DNA of 64,000 nucleotides from an uncultured Bacteroidales bacterium (GTDB lineage: Bacteria; Bacteroidota; Bacteroidia; Bacteroidales; P3): assembly GCA_947168665.1 (NCBI GenBank), contig CAMVMX010000001.1, forward strand, positions 248,001 to 312,000, read 5' to 3'. Of the stretch, positions 17,696 to 26,328 are shown in pieces. The notes beneath the pieces were generated by a model. The model was not told the origin of the DNA, made no database searches, and saw only the letters and a list, made by a program, of their open reading frames with translations. Position numbers and translations under genes: made by a program. Every line of letters begins with the position of its first letter. The stretch's first letter is position 1.

Positions 17696-18598
17696 TTGAG
17701 CAGATTATTGTCCGACATATTATTCGTCATTGCCTATCACCTGCTGCACTACCGGCAGAGGGTGACAAGGATGAATTTGGCCAAGGCTTACCCGCAGCTG
17801 GACGACTCGCGGCGGCGACAGATTGAGGTGGCCTACTACCACCACATCTGCGACCTCCTGGTTGAGGCAGTGTACAATCTCTACGCCTCGCCCCAAAGCA
17901 TCATGAAACGTTACAGGTTTGTGAACCGCGAGGTGGTGAACCGCTACTATGAGCGGGGGCAGAGCGTGGTGCTGATGTCGGCCCATTATAATAATTGGGA
18001 GTATATGATCACATCGCTGGGCTACCAGGTAATGCACCACGGCGTGGGTGTGGGCAAACCCCTTCAGGACAAGGCTCTGGCCAACTTTATCACCCGCCGG
18101 CGCGGACGCTACGGAACCGAGATCGTGGACCAGCACACTGTGCGCCAGACGATGGAGTTTTACCAGCAGCACAGGGTTCCGGTGGCATATATGATGCTCA
18201 GCGACCAGTCGCCCAACGATGTGCACAAATCGTACTGGACACTCTTCATGAACCAAGAGACGCCGTTCATCTACGGTGCCGAGTATTTTGCACGCAAGTA
18301 CAACATGCCGGTGCTATACTATGAGGTGACGAAGGTGCGTCGCGGACGTTACGAGGTGCGGTTCACGCCCCTCTGCGAGAATCCGGCCGAAGTGCCGCAA
18401 TACACCATCACGTCGCGCTATATCTCAATGCTTGCGGACACCATCAACCGCCAGCCGGAATACTGGCTGTGGTCCCACCGCCGATGGAAGCGCATACGCC
18501 CGCACGATATGCCCCTTATGCCGCCGGCGCACCCGTCCGCCACGCCCGGCACCAACCACGACTCCCTCCGACAACACGACACACCGATGACATCATGA
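17696..18598 (+). CDS. HtrB/MsbB-type lysophospholipid acyltransferase, shortened N-terminus
   Basis: A 300-residue protein of the lipid A acyltransferase family. It transfers an acyl chain to a lipid A precursor or related lipid at the inner membrane. The HX4E catalytic motif is in MSAHYNNWEYM near residue 97; YMMLSDQSPNDVHKSYW and WLWSHRRWKRI are also typical. The only available starts are TTG at 17696 or later, because a TAA closes the frame at 17684. As a result the first membrane helix (~20-25 residues) usual in the family is missing. The stop overlaps the next glycosyltransferase by 4 bases. Confidence 0.85.
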   Translation: MSRLLSDILFVIAYHLLHYRQRVTRMNLAKAYPQLDDSRRRQIEVAYYHHICDLLVEAVYNLYASPQSIMKRYRFVNREVVNRYYERGQSVVLMSAHYNNWEYMITSLGYQVMHHGVGVGKPLQDKALANFITRRRGRYGTEIVDQHTVRQTMEFYQQHRVPVAYMMLSDQSPNDVHKSYWTLFMNQETPFIYGAEYFARKYNMPVLYYEVTKVRRGRYEVRFTPLCENPAEVPQYTITSRYISMLADTINRQPEYWLWSHRRWKRIRPHDMPLMPPAHPSATPGTNHDSLRQHDTPMTS

Positions 18599-19644
18599 CC
18601 ACAGCTGTAGTGATATTGAACTGGAACGGGCGGAAAATGCTGGAGCGTTTTCTCCCCTCGGTGGTTGAAAACACCACCGGCGACGCAGAGGTAATCATAG
18701 CCGACAACGGGTCGACCGACGACTCGCTGGCATACGTACGGGAGTGCTATCCGCAGCTCCGAATCATCGAGCTGGACAGGAACTACGGTTTTGCGGGTGG
18801 CTACAACCGAGCCCTCAGCCAGGTGGAGGCGGACTTTTATGTGCTGCTCAACGACGATGTCGAGGTTCCACCACGCTGGATAGAACCTGTCGTGGCCCAC
18901 ATGCAGCAACACCCCGGCACGGCCATCTGCCAGCCCAAGCTGCTGATGTACGACCAGCGCGACACTTTCGAATATGCCGGCGGGGCTGGCGGATTCATCG
19001 ACAAGTTCGGTTACCCGTTCTGCCGGGGTCGTCTGTTCACCACCCTGGAGCAGGACTGCGGCCAGTATGACGACCGATGCCGCATCTTCTGGGCTTCGGG
19101 GGCAGCGATGTTTGTGCGCGCCGATGTGTGGCACCGCTTGGGCGGACTGGACGACGACTTCTTTGCCCACATGGAGGAGATTGACTTCTGCTGGCGCACC
19201 CTCAACGCTGGCTATGACATCGACTATTGCCCCGACTCGGTGGTCTACCATCTGGGCGGAGGCACTCTGCCCAAGTCCAACCCTCACAAAACCTATCTCA
19301 ACTTCCGCAACAACCTGGCTCTGCTCTATAAGAATCTGCCGCCCCGCCGCGCCCGATGGGTCATCGGCTGCCGTATTCTGCTCGACTATGTCGCGGCATT
19401 CAAATTCCTGCTTGAGCGCAAGCCCAAGGAGTTTGCAGCCGTGGTGCAGGCCCACAGGGCTTTCTATAAGTGGCTGCCCCAGCTGCGAGCCAAACGGAGC
19501 CGACAGAACATCCGCCTTGACATTCCCTGCCTGTACAACGGCCTCATCATTGTCGACTATTATCTCCGTCGCCGTTCCCGCTTCAGTCAGCTGGACAACG
19601 GCCAATTCGGCCAACACCATTCCAACACCTCTGACACTAAATAG
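18595..19644 (+). CDS. family 2 glycosyltransferase
   Basis: A 349-residue cytosolic or membrane-associated GT2 enzyme. It begins AVVILNWNGRKMLERFLPSV, with nucleotide-sugar motif IIADNGSTDDS and metal-binding FYVLLNDDVEVPPRW. The segment FFAHMEEIDFCWR carries the ExD/E catalytic region of the rhamnosyltransferase-like subfamily. The ATG overlaps the acyltransferase stop (ATGA), so the two are coupled and probably act on the same surface lipid or polysaccharide. Sugar specificity is unknown. Confidence 0.93.
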   Translation: MTTAVVILNWNGRKMLERFLPSVVENTTGDAEVIIADNGSTDDSLAYVRECYPQLRIIELDRNYGFAGGYNRALSQVEADFYVLLNDDVEVPPRWIEPVVAHMQQHPGTAICQPKLLMYDQRDTFEYAGGAGGFIDKFGYPFCRGRLFTTLEQDCGQYDDRCRIFWASGAAMFVRADVWHRLGGLDDDFFAHMEEIDFCWRTLNAGYDIDYCPDSVVYHLGGGTLPKSNPHKTYLNFRNNLALLYKNLPPRRARWVIGCRILLDYVAAFKFLLERKPKEFAAVVQAHRAFYKWLPQLRAKRSRQNIRLDIPCLYNGLIIVDYYLRRRSRFSQLDNGQFGQHHSNTSDTK

Positions 19645-19671
19645 TAACAACAAAATAACAGCATCATTATA

Positions 19672-21204
19672 ATGAGAAAAGTACGTGTTCGTTTTGCACC
19701 CAGTCCCACTGGCCCGCTCCATATCGGCGGCGTGCGCACTGCATTGTATAACTATCTCTTCGCCCGCCAGAATGGGGGCGATATGATTCTCCGCATCGAG
19801 GATACGGACCAGACACGTTTCGTGCCCGGCGCCGAAGATTATATCATTGAAGCCCTTGACTGGCTTGGCATCAAGTTTGACGAGGGTGTCCACATCGGTG
19901 GCAACTATGGTCCCTACCGCCAAAGCGACCGCAAGCCCCTCTACCGCCAGTATGCCGACCAGCTGTTGCGCGAGGGGTGGGCTTATTATGCATTCGACAA
20001 GCCCGAAGCCCTCGATGCCAAACGCAAAGAATACGAGGCTCAGAAGAAGACATTCCAGTACGACTGCACCACGCGCGGCACAATGGAGAACAGCCTCTCG
20101 CTGCCTGCCGACGAGGTGTCACGCCGCCTCGAGAACGGCGACCCCTATGTGGTCCGCTTCAAATTCCCCAAAGACATCGACATCACGGTCCACGACCTGA
20201 TCCGTGGCGACGTGACCATGAACAGCCGTCTGCTGGACGACAAGGTGCTTTTCAAGTCCGACGGCATGCCCACCTACCACCTTGCCAACATCGTCGATGA
20301 CCATCTGATGGAAATCTCCCACGTCATCCGTGGCGAGGAGTGGCTCCCTTCGGCCCCCCTCCACGTCATGCTTTACCGCGCCTTCGGGTGGGAGGATACC
20401 ATGCCCCAATTTGCCCACTTGCCCCTGCTGCTCAAACCCGACGGCAACGGCAAGCTGAGCAAGCGCGATGGCGACCGCCTTGGATTCCCCGTCTTCCCCC
20501 TCGACTGGCACAACCCCGAAACCGGCGAAGTGTCGTCCGGCTACCGCGAGCGCGGCTATCTACCTGAAGCGGTGGTGAATATGCTGGCCCTTCTGGGTTG
20601 GAACCCCGGCAACGACCAGGAGCTGATGTCGATGGACGAGTTGATAAAGCTCTTCAGTATCGAGCATATCAGCAAAAGCGGAGCCAAATTCAACATCGAG
20701 AAAGCCAAGTGGTTCAACCACGAGTATCTGCAAAAATGCTCCGACGAGCGCATAGCCGAGATGTTCCTTCCCCAACTCAAGGAACACGGCATCGAAGCCC
20801 CCCACGACTATGTTGTCAAAGTATGCGGCATGATGAAGGAACGCATATCCTTCCCTTCCGAGCTGTGGGACCAGACCCACTACTTCTTCGTCGCCCCAAC
20901 TGACTATGACCCCAAGGCCGTGGCCAAACGCTGGAAACCCGGCATGACCACCCACATGGCCAAAGTGATAGAAATCCTCAACACAGTCCCCTTTGAGTAC
21001 GACGCCATCCACCAAGCCCTCCTTGAGGACTACATCAAAGGCAACGAACTCAACATGGGTCAGATTATGAACTCACTGCGCCTTGCAGTTGTCGGCACCA
21101 CCGTCGGCCCGGACATGCTCACCCTCGTCATGACCATCGGAAAAGAGGAAACTATTGCCCGTGTACAGCGTGCCATCGACGTCCTTGGTGAACCCCAAGA
21201 ATAA
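19672..21204 (+). CDS. gltX: glutamyl-tRNA synthetase
   Basis: A 510-residue class I synthetase. The HIGH motif is [20 protein letters not shown] at residues 7-26, and the KMSKS loop is read as [10 protein letters not shown] near residue 262. The C-terminal anticodon-binding helical domain runs to the end. It charges tRNA-Glu, and in organisms lacking glnS also tRNA-Gln for amidation. It lies 27 bases after the glycosyltransferase and 34 before the OmpH-like gene. Confidence 0.98.
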   Translation: MRKVRVRFAPSPTGPLHIGGVRTALYNYLFARQNGGDMILRIEDTDQTRFVPGAEDYIIEALDWLGIKFDEGVHIGGNYGPYRQSDRKPLYRQYADQLLREGWAYYAFDKPEALDAKRKEYEAQKKTFQYDCTTRGTMENSLSLPADEVSRRLENGDPYVVRFKFPKDIDITVHDLIRGDVTMNSRLLDDKVLFKSDGMPTYHLANIVDDHLMEISHVIRGEEWLPSAPLHVMLYRAFGWEDTMPQFAHLPLLLKPDGNGKLSKRDGDRLGFPVFPLDWHNPETGEVSSGYRERGYLPEAVVNMLALLGWNPGNDQELMSMDELIKLFSIEHISKSGAKFNIEKAKWFNHEYLQKCSDERIAEMFLPQLKEHGIEAPHDYVVKVCGMMKERISFPSELWDQTHYFFVAPTDYDPKAVAKRWKPGMTTHMAKVIEILNTVPFEYDAIHQALLEDYIKGNELNMGQIMNSLRLAVVGTTVGPDMLTLVMTIGKEETIARVQRAIDVLGEPQE

Positions 21205-21238
21205 TGAATCCCGATAATAATAAAAACAACAAATAACA

Positions 21239-22042
21239 ATGGAAATCAATCAAGACCTCAACAAACCCGTCGACGACAACAGCCTCGACACCATCAGCAT
21301 GAAAGAGCCCCAAGAGCAACGTCCCGCCAACCCTGAGCCCACGCCCAACGCCGAAAGCCTATCCGCACAAGCACCCGATGCACCCAAGGACAACTGCTGC
21401 ACCACTAAGAAGAATTGCTGCCACACCGCCATCCTCGTGTGCAACATCATACTCCTCATCGGCCTAATCCTCCTCTACATCTTCCACTTCACCGGCATCG
21501 GCACCAAGACCATGCACAACCCCAACGCCACGGCACCCGTGGTGGCTAAAGACGGAGCCCTCAAAATCGCCTGTATCGACAGCGACACTCTCTTGGCCAA
21601 ATATCAATATGCCATCGACCTTCAGGAGGAACTCAACAAATACAAGGAGTCCCAGGAAAAGAACTATCAGCAGCAGGTGACCCAGTTCCAGAAAGACTAC
21701 CAGAACTTCATCCAGACCGGCGAGAATATGACCCTCAGCCAGCAGCAAGCCACCGAGGCCGAACTCAAACAGCGCGCCGACAAACTCGGTGCCCTCGAGG
21801 CTGAGCTGACACAGAAGGTAATGCAGAAACAGATGGATGCCAACATCGAACTCCTCAACCGCATCTTCGCTTTTGTGCGCGAATACAATGCCGCCAACCA
21901 GCAGTTTGACATCATCATGCGCAAAACCTTCAACGACAGCCCCACCATGTACATCAACCCCGCCATGGACATCACCGACGAAATCATCCAAGGGCTCAAC
22001 GACGAATACAAAACTGTCAAAGGCAAGAAGGCCGGAAAATAG
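21239..22042 (+). CDS. membrane-anchored OmpH/Skp family protein
   Basis: A 267-residue protein. Residues 1-55 are hydrophilic and end in a Cys cluster (DNCCTTKKNCCHTAILVC). One membrane helix covers ~60-83. After it, residues ~103-265 match OmpH/Skp: LKIACIDSDTLLAKYQYA followed by a long coiled coil (EELNKYKESQEKNYQQQ) and FDIIMRKTF. Skp-type chaperones carry outer-membrane proteins across the periplasm. Here the domain is tethered to the inner membrane rather than cleaved from a signal peptide. It is the last gene of the gltX run and is followed by a strong hairpin. Confidence 0.85.
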   Translation: MEINQDLNKPVDDNSLDTISMKEPQEQRPANPEPTPNAESLSAQAPDAPKDNCCTTKKNCCHTAILVCNIILLIGLILLYIFHFTGIGTKTMHNPNATAPVVAKDGALKIACIDSDTLLAKYQYAIDLQEELNKYKESQEKNYQQQVTQFQKDYQNFIQTGENMTLSQQQATEAELKQRADKLGALEAELTQKVMQKQMDANIELLNRIFAFVREYNAANQQFDIIMRKTFNDSPTMYINPAMDITDEIIQGLNDEYKTVKGKKAGK

Positions 22043-22066
22043 TCTCAGGCCACAGCCTAACGCAAA

Positions 22067-22104
22067 ATGGGCATCCTGCTTCTTTTTACGAGCAGGATGC
22101 CCAT
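22067..22104. terminator. bidirectional rho-independent terminator
   Basis: A perfect 14-bp stem (ATGGGCATCCTGCT / AGCAGGATGCCCAT) with a 10-base loop, followed by TGGTTTT on the plus strand and TTTTGCG on the minus. It serves the convergent OmpH-like and hydE genes. Confidence 0.85.
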
Positions 22105-22134
22105 TGGTTTTATGCGGCGGGGAGTAGACTTTCT

Positions 22135-23169
22135 TTATTCCTTGAAGTCACCCCGGTCCACGGAGCTTTCGTAACCTATGTTACGGATGCGATGCTCGGT
22201 ACAGGCGCGGCACTCGGCAGCCTCTTCGCCGGTACAGATTTTGTTGTCATAGATGGCGTAGTCTTTGCGATGGGCACGGGGCGACAAGTTGGGCATAATC
22301 ACGTTGGCACCATACTGAATGCCGAGTTCACGACCCATGGGATGCAGCGTGCCGAGAGCCGTGGTGGCGGGCAGCAACACATGCGGGTGCAACAGCCTTA
22401 TCAATGCCAACAGTCGCAGAGTGGTCTCCACTTTTCCATTGGGGTAGCCCTCAAAAGGTGTGTTGTGCGTCGACACAAAAGGTCCGATACCCACCATGTG
22501 GGGCTGGAACGAGCGGATGAACTGCAGGTCGGCATACAGGGTGTCGACCGTCTGGAAAGGCGACCCCACCATGAAACCGCACCCCACCTGGTAACCTATC
22601 TCTTTCAAGGCTTGCAGACAGTCCATACGGTGCTGCCACGAGAGTTCGGCTGGGTGCAGCTGAGCATAATGCGCGGGGTCAGCGGTCTCGTGGCGGAGGA
22701 GATATCGATTGGCTCCCGCGTCGTAAAGAGCCTGGTAGCTCTCGCGGCTCCGCTCGCCGAGCGAGAGGGTAATGGCGCAGTCGGGGTAACGTTCACGCAC
22801 GGTTGACACTATGCGGCACATCCGCTCATCATTGAACCAGGCATCCTCACCTCCCTGCATCACAAAAGTGCGGAATCCGAGTTTATAGCCCGTCTCACAG
22901 CATCCGTAAATCTCCTCCTCACTGAGGCGGTAGCGCACTGCCTCCTGGTTGCTGCGCCGCAGCCCACAATAGAGGCAATCGTTCTTGCAATAGCTGGACA
23001 GCTCCACCAGCCCGCGCATAAAGATTTTATTGCCATAGACGGCATCAGCCTCCTCTCGCGCCGACTGGCGCAGATGCTCTATCGCGGCAGAATTTTTCGT
23101 AGTGAGAATCAGTTCCAGCTCGTCACGGGTTATGTCGCGACGTTCTCTGATATGGTCTATCACATTCAT
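22135..23169 (-). CDS. hydE: [FeFe]-hydrogenase H-cluster maturase HydE
   Basis: A 344-residue radical-SAM protein. The cluster motif is SSYCKNDCLYCGLRRSN near residue 58 (CxxxCxxC), followed by QGGEDAWF and the SAM-binding GERSRESYQALYDAGANRYLLRHE (core RSRESY, AGANRYLLRHE). HydE works with HydF and HydG to build the diiron site of [FeFe]-hydrogenase, so the organism probably evolves or consumes H2. hydF, hydG and the hydrogenase are not in this window. The start ATG overlaps the HMA gene stop by 4 bases, so it is cotranscribed with the metal locus. Confidence 0.95.
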   Translation of the reverse strand: MNVIDHIRERRDITRDELELILTTKNSAAIEHLRQSAREEADAVYGNKIFMRGLVELSSYCKNDCLYCGLRRSNQEAVRYRLSEEEIYGCCETGYKLGFRTFVMQGGEDAWFNDERMCRIVSTVRERYPDCAITLSLGERSRESYQALYDAGANRYLLRHETADPAHYAQLHPAELSWQHRMDCLQALKEIGYQVGCGFMVGSPFQTVDTLYADLQFIRSFQPHMVGIGPFVSTHNTPFEGYPNGKVETTLRLLALIRLLHPHVLLPATTALGTLHPMGRELGIQYGANVIMPNLSPRAHRKDYAIYDNKICTGEEAAECRACTEHRIRNIGYESSVDRGDFKE

Positions 23170-23567
23170 TTTTTGCGACTTTTGGATTGTTCTTTCCTGT
23201 CAGAGGCCTGTCCTTCATCCTGGTCACTCAGCACCTTCACCTCGTAACCTATCTTGGCAAAAGCTTCTGTCAGCTTCTTCACGTCCGTTTTGGCGGGGTT
23301 GTAGGTGATTCTTACCTGCTGCTTCTCCAAGCTGGTTTCAATCTTGCGCACACCCGGCTCAAAACGGATGTTCTCCTTGATTCTCTTCTCGCAGTTCTGG
23401 CAATGCATCTCCGGGTTGGTAGTCACCACCAGCACCCGCATCTCCTTTTTGGCTTTCGTGGCCGAAAGCACTGCTACAATATTCCCATCCAAAGGGCTAA
23501 TCGTTGTGCCGCACACGGGGCCTAAACCCAACATCATCGCTACGGCAATCATTGCTATCTGTTTCAT
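23166..23567 (-). CDS. exported heavy-metal-associated (HMA) domain protein
   Basis: A 133-residue protein with an N-terminal signal peptide (MKQIAMIAVAMMLGLGPVCG). Residues ~42-112 form an HMA fold with the metal-binding loop MHCQNCEKRI (CxxC) and EPGVRKIETSLEKQQVRITYN. The tail is highly charged (Lys, Ser, Gln). Such periplasmic HMA proteins bind Cu(I) or similar soft metals. Its neighbours are a TonB receptor and a Cys-rich exported protein, a grouping I associate with copper handling in Bacteroidota. It overlaps hydE by 4 bases. Confidence 0.9.
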   Translation of the reverse strand: MKQIAMIAVAMMLGLGPVCGTTISPLDGNIVAVLSATKAKKEMRVLVVTTNPEMHCQNCEKRIKENIRFEPGVRKIETSLEKQQVRITYNPAKTDVKKLTEAFAKIGYEVKVLSDQDEGQASDRKEQSKSRKK

Positions 23568-23695
23568 TTCCTATCTATTAAAATGTTTTTATTGTCTCTA
23601 ATTTAAAATTGGATTGGCTCTTCTACAGTCTCAAAGAGGCTGAATCTTTATAACACCGTACAAGCATAGCGCTGTGTGGTGATTCTCTCCCCCCC

Positions 23696-25708
23696 TCACA
23701 AATTCATCCTCACCCCGGCATAGCCCATAATGCCATGCACCGGACCCCACACCATCGTTGGCTCAAACGTGTTGCTCCACGGGTTGGCGGCATCCACCAC
23801 AGGCACCGGCTGCCGATAGTTGGTCAAATTCTCACCCCCCACATACACCGTCACATGGCGGAAACGCCTTGTCACCTGCACATTCAGCTGCGGGTAGGCG
23901 GGGAAACGCTCGTCCCACGACGGCGACCCGTCGGCCAGCGCATACGGCTTGGGCATCCGTCCGCCGCCGTTCAGCTGCAAGGTCACATCCACCTGCCACA
24001 GCCCCATATAGGGTTTCCATGCCACCGTGAAGAGGCCTTTGTAGCGCGAAGTGAGGGGCTTTTCCATCAGCTGTCCGCCATAAGTGCAGCGCACATCGTT
24101 GTAGCGGAACGCCGCCGTCAGCTCCAGCTCCTCGTCAAAGTCTATCGAACCATCCACCTGCATGGTGTGCGAGTACGACTTCCCGTCCAGCATCACAATG
24201 CTGATGCGCCGGGGGTCCGTGTCATAGTCCACCACCACCTGCTGTTGGAAATCGGTATAATAGTATTCGGCGTTCAGCTTCAGGGTCTGCTCGCCCACGG
24301 GGATATAGAACGCGGCCGACACCCCGCTGTTCCAGGCTTCCTCCATGTCGAGGGCGTCGGCCACCTCCACTGGGCGGCCCGAAGCCAACAGATAGTGGTT
24401 CTCGGCCCAGGCGTGGGGCGAGCGGTAGCCCTTGCCCGTCGAGGCGCGGAGGGTTACCAGGTCGGAAACCATCCATTTCAGGTGCAGTCTCGGCGTGACG
24501 AAGGCTCCATACAGGTTGCTTCGATCCGCCCGCAGGCCTGCCATCACCGTCAGCCGGTGCGACGGCTTGTAGGTGTATTCGGCATACAGTCCCGGCACCA
24601 CTTCGGTCTGCCTATTGGTGAGATGGGTGGCGCCCAACAGGCCGGGGGCCAGCCGCAGGGGGGCTACCCATTCGTCCAGTCTCTGCACCTGCACGCTGGC
24701 ACCCGCCGACAGCTGGTGCCGCTCGTTGAAATCATGCTCAAAGATCAGGCGGGAATAAAGGTCGTTGTGCCGCGCGCTGTAAGCCCGCCGCCCGAAATCG
24801 CCGTCCAGCTTGTGAGTGCTGGCCGTGGCCATCAGGGCAATATTGGTGTTATGCTCATAGTCCAGCAACACGGCATGTTTCATATACGCCTCGTAGCGGT
24901 CGGCCTCCAGTTTCACAACAAAGGGGTCATCCGACAAGCCAGGCATCTGTCCCCCCTCGCGTTCCTCGCGCAGCATCCCTATGCCCCCGTGGAAGATGTA
25001 ACGGCCGTTCACATACTTCCAGCGGTTCTGCATATTGAGCTGCCCTATGGCGGGCGAGTCGTGCCAGCCGTCACCGTTCATATCGTGGTGCAGCCAGTCC
25101 TTCTCGCCATGCACCAGCAGCTCGGTGCTCAGGTGCTTGTTCAGGCGCAGGTTGCCTACCACGTTGGCCTCGGTCTTCAGCCGGCTGTCGGCAAAGAGGT
25201 TCACGCTCACCCCCGGCTCGCGGTCGGGCTTCAGGTACTCCACGTCTATCTGCCCAGTGATGCTCTGGAAGCCCTGCTTCACGCTCGATGCCCCCTTGCT
25301 CACCGAAATGCTGTTCATCCATGCCCCCGGCACATAGCCCAGCTCATACGGCTTGGCCGCACCGCCCAAGGTGGGCAGGTTCTCAATCAGCATCTGCACA
25401 TACTGGCCGCTCAGCCCCAGCAGCTTGATCTGCCGGGCGCCCACGGCGGCATCGCTGTAGTTCACATCCACACTGGGATTGGCCACAAAGCTCTCGCCCA
25501 GGTTGCAGCAGGCGGCGCGAAACAGCACCTCCTGCCCCATCTTCGTGCCGTTCTCGGCACCCCCCAAACGGCTCATACCCTCCGCACGGCTCCGCACACT
25601 CACCTCCGTCAGGGTCTTTTTCTTTTGTATCGTGTCGCGGCTCTGCCCCTGCACACTGGCCAAAGGCAGCAGCACCGCTATCAAAATCAATATCGAAATC
25701 TTTCTCAT
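23696..25708 (-). CDS. TonB-dependent receptor, probably for a metal
   Basis: A 670-residue outer-membrane receptor. The signal peptide covers 1-21, and a TonB-box-like LTEVSVRSRAE follows. The plug includes AACCNLGESFVANPSVDVNY and QIKLLGLSGQYVQMLIENLP. A 22-strand barrel runs to the terminal GVRMNL. The Cys-Cys pair in the plug and the nearby HMA and Cys-rich proteins point to a metal or metal complex, perhaps copper, as the substrate. No carboxypeptidase-like N-terminal domain and no SusD partner are present, so glycan uptake is unlikely. The gap to the HMA gene is 128 bases. Confidence 0.93.
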   Translation of the reverse strand: MRKISILILIAVLLPLASVQGQSRDTIQKKKTLTEVSVRSRAEGMSRLGGAENGTKMGQEVLFRAACCNLGESFVANPSVDVNYSDAAVGARQIKLLGLSGQYVQMLIENLPTLGGAAKPYELGYVPGAWMNSISVSKGASSVKQGFQSITGQIDVEYLKPDREPGVSVNLFADSRLKTEANVVGNLRLNKHLSTELLVHGEKDWLHHDMNGDGWHDSPAIGQLNMQNRWKYVNGRYIFHGGIGMLREEREGGQMPGLSDDPFVVKLEADRYEAYMKHAVLLDYEHNTNIALMATASTHKLDGDFGRRAYSARHNDLYSRLIFEHDFNERHQLSAGASVQVQRLDEWVAPLRLAPGLLGATHLTNRQTEVVPGLYAEYTYKPSHRLTVMAGLRADRSNLYGAFVTPRLHLKWMVSDLVTLRASTGKGYRSPHAWAENHYLLASGRPVEVADALDMEEAWNSGVSAAFYIPVGEQTLKLNAEYYYTDFQQQVVVDYDTDPRRISIVMLDGKSYSHTMQVDGSIDFDEELELTAAFRYNDVRCTYGGQLMEKPLTSRYKGLFTVAWKPYMGLWQVDVTLQLNGGGRMPKPYALADGSPSWDERFPAYPQLNVQVTRRFRHVTVYVGGENLTNYRQPVPVVDAANPWSNTFEPTMVWGPVHGIMGYAGVRMNL

Positions 25709-25787
25709 TGTAGTTTTTGAAGAGTTTTAATGAATACCAATAATAGCGTCATCGCGCTAACAACTAACGCACTAACGTATTCATTCA

Positions 25788-26147
25788 TCAAACTCTCAGC
25801 ACTACAGTTCGTCCCCATCCTCCCGGGGGACCACTGTCCACCACAGGCAGCGCCACAGGCTGCTGCGGACAGACCGCCGTGCAGCATACATCCTGCCACG
25901 GCAACAAATTGGGACACTCACACACGGGCACACCGGCAAACTCTACCGACGGCTGCTGCTCGGCGGCCGACACTTGTGCCACCCTCACGGTCATGCACGC
26001 ACTGCTCTTGCAGCACCTGCCACCCGTCAGCGACACAAACGAGATCTTTCCCGTGCAGGCGCACCGCTGCACCCCGATGCCGCCAGCCCCAAAAGCCAGC
26101 AACATCAGCACAGCACACGCCACCATTATGCCCGACAACCGTTTCAT
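25788..26147 (-). CDS. small Cys-rich exported protein of the metal locus
   Basis: A 119-residue protein starting MKRLSGIMVACAVLMLLAFG, a signal peptide or anchor. The mature part has eleven or so Cys in pairs and singles (RCACTG, GRCCKSSAC, VCECPN, DVCCTAVC) and a Pro/Gly-rich end. It recalls the Bacteroidota HYC_CC_PP family found beside similar receptors, though I hold this only as a resemblance. It is the first gene of the minus-strand run toward the TonB receptor, and metal binding in the periplasm is the likely role. Confidence 0.68.
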   Translation of the reverse strand: MKRLSGIMVACAVLMLLAFGAGGIGVQRCACTGKISFVSLTGGRCCKSSACMTVRVAQVSAAEQQPSVEFAGVPVCECPNLLPWQDVCCTAVCPQQPVALPVVDSGPPGGWGRTVVLRV

Positions 26148-26241
26148 TCCAATTATAAACTATTGCGCCCAAGAAACGCCAACAACCCCCTTTTATTGTG
26201 CTGACCACAACCAAAAAATCACCCATATCCTAAAAAATGTG

Positions 26242-26249
26242 TATATTTG
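26242..26249 (+). promoter_or_regulatory. -7 box for the NACHT gene
   Basis: TATATTTG followed by CA, 79 bases before the ATG at 26329; the region is AT-rich. No clear -33 element. Confidence 0.5.
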
Positions 26250-26328
26250 CAATCGTGAACTCCTCTTAACTGCCATCAACCTCTCTTTTACAAAGTATTA
26301 TTACACAACAGCTAAACACAAGAACAAT

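Noticed and set aside
23735..25720. 661-residue frame antisense to the TonB receptor
   Set aside because: His/Gln/Pro-rich shadow of a well-supported receptor gene.
25879..26328. N-terminal extension of the NACHT protein
   Set aside because: It reads through the Cys-rich gene in antisense and across the promoter; the membrane helix follows the ATG at 26329.
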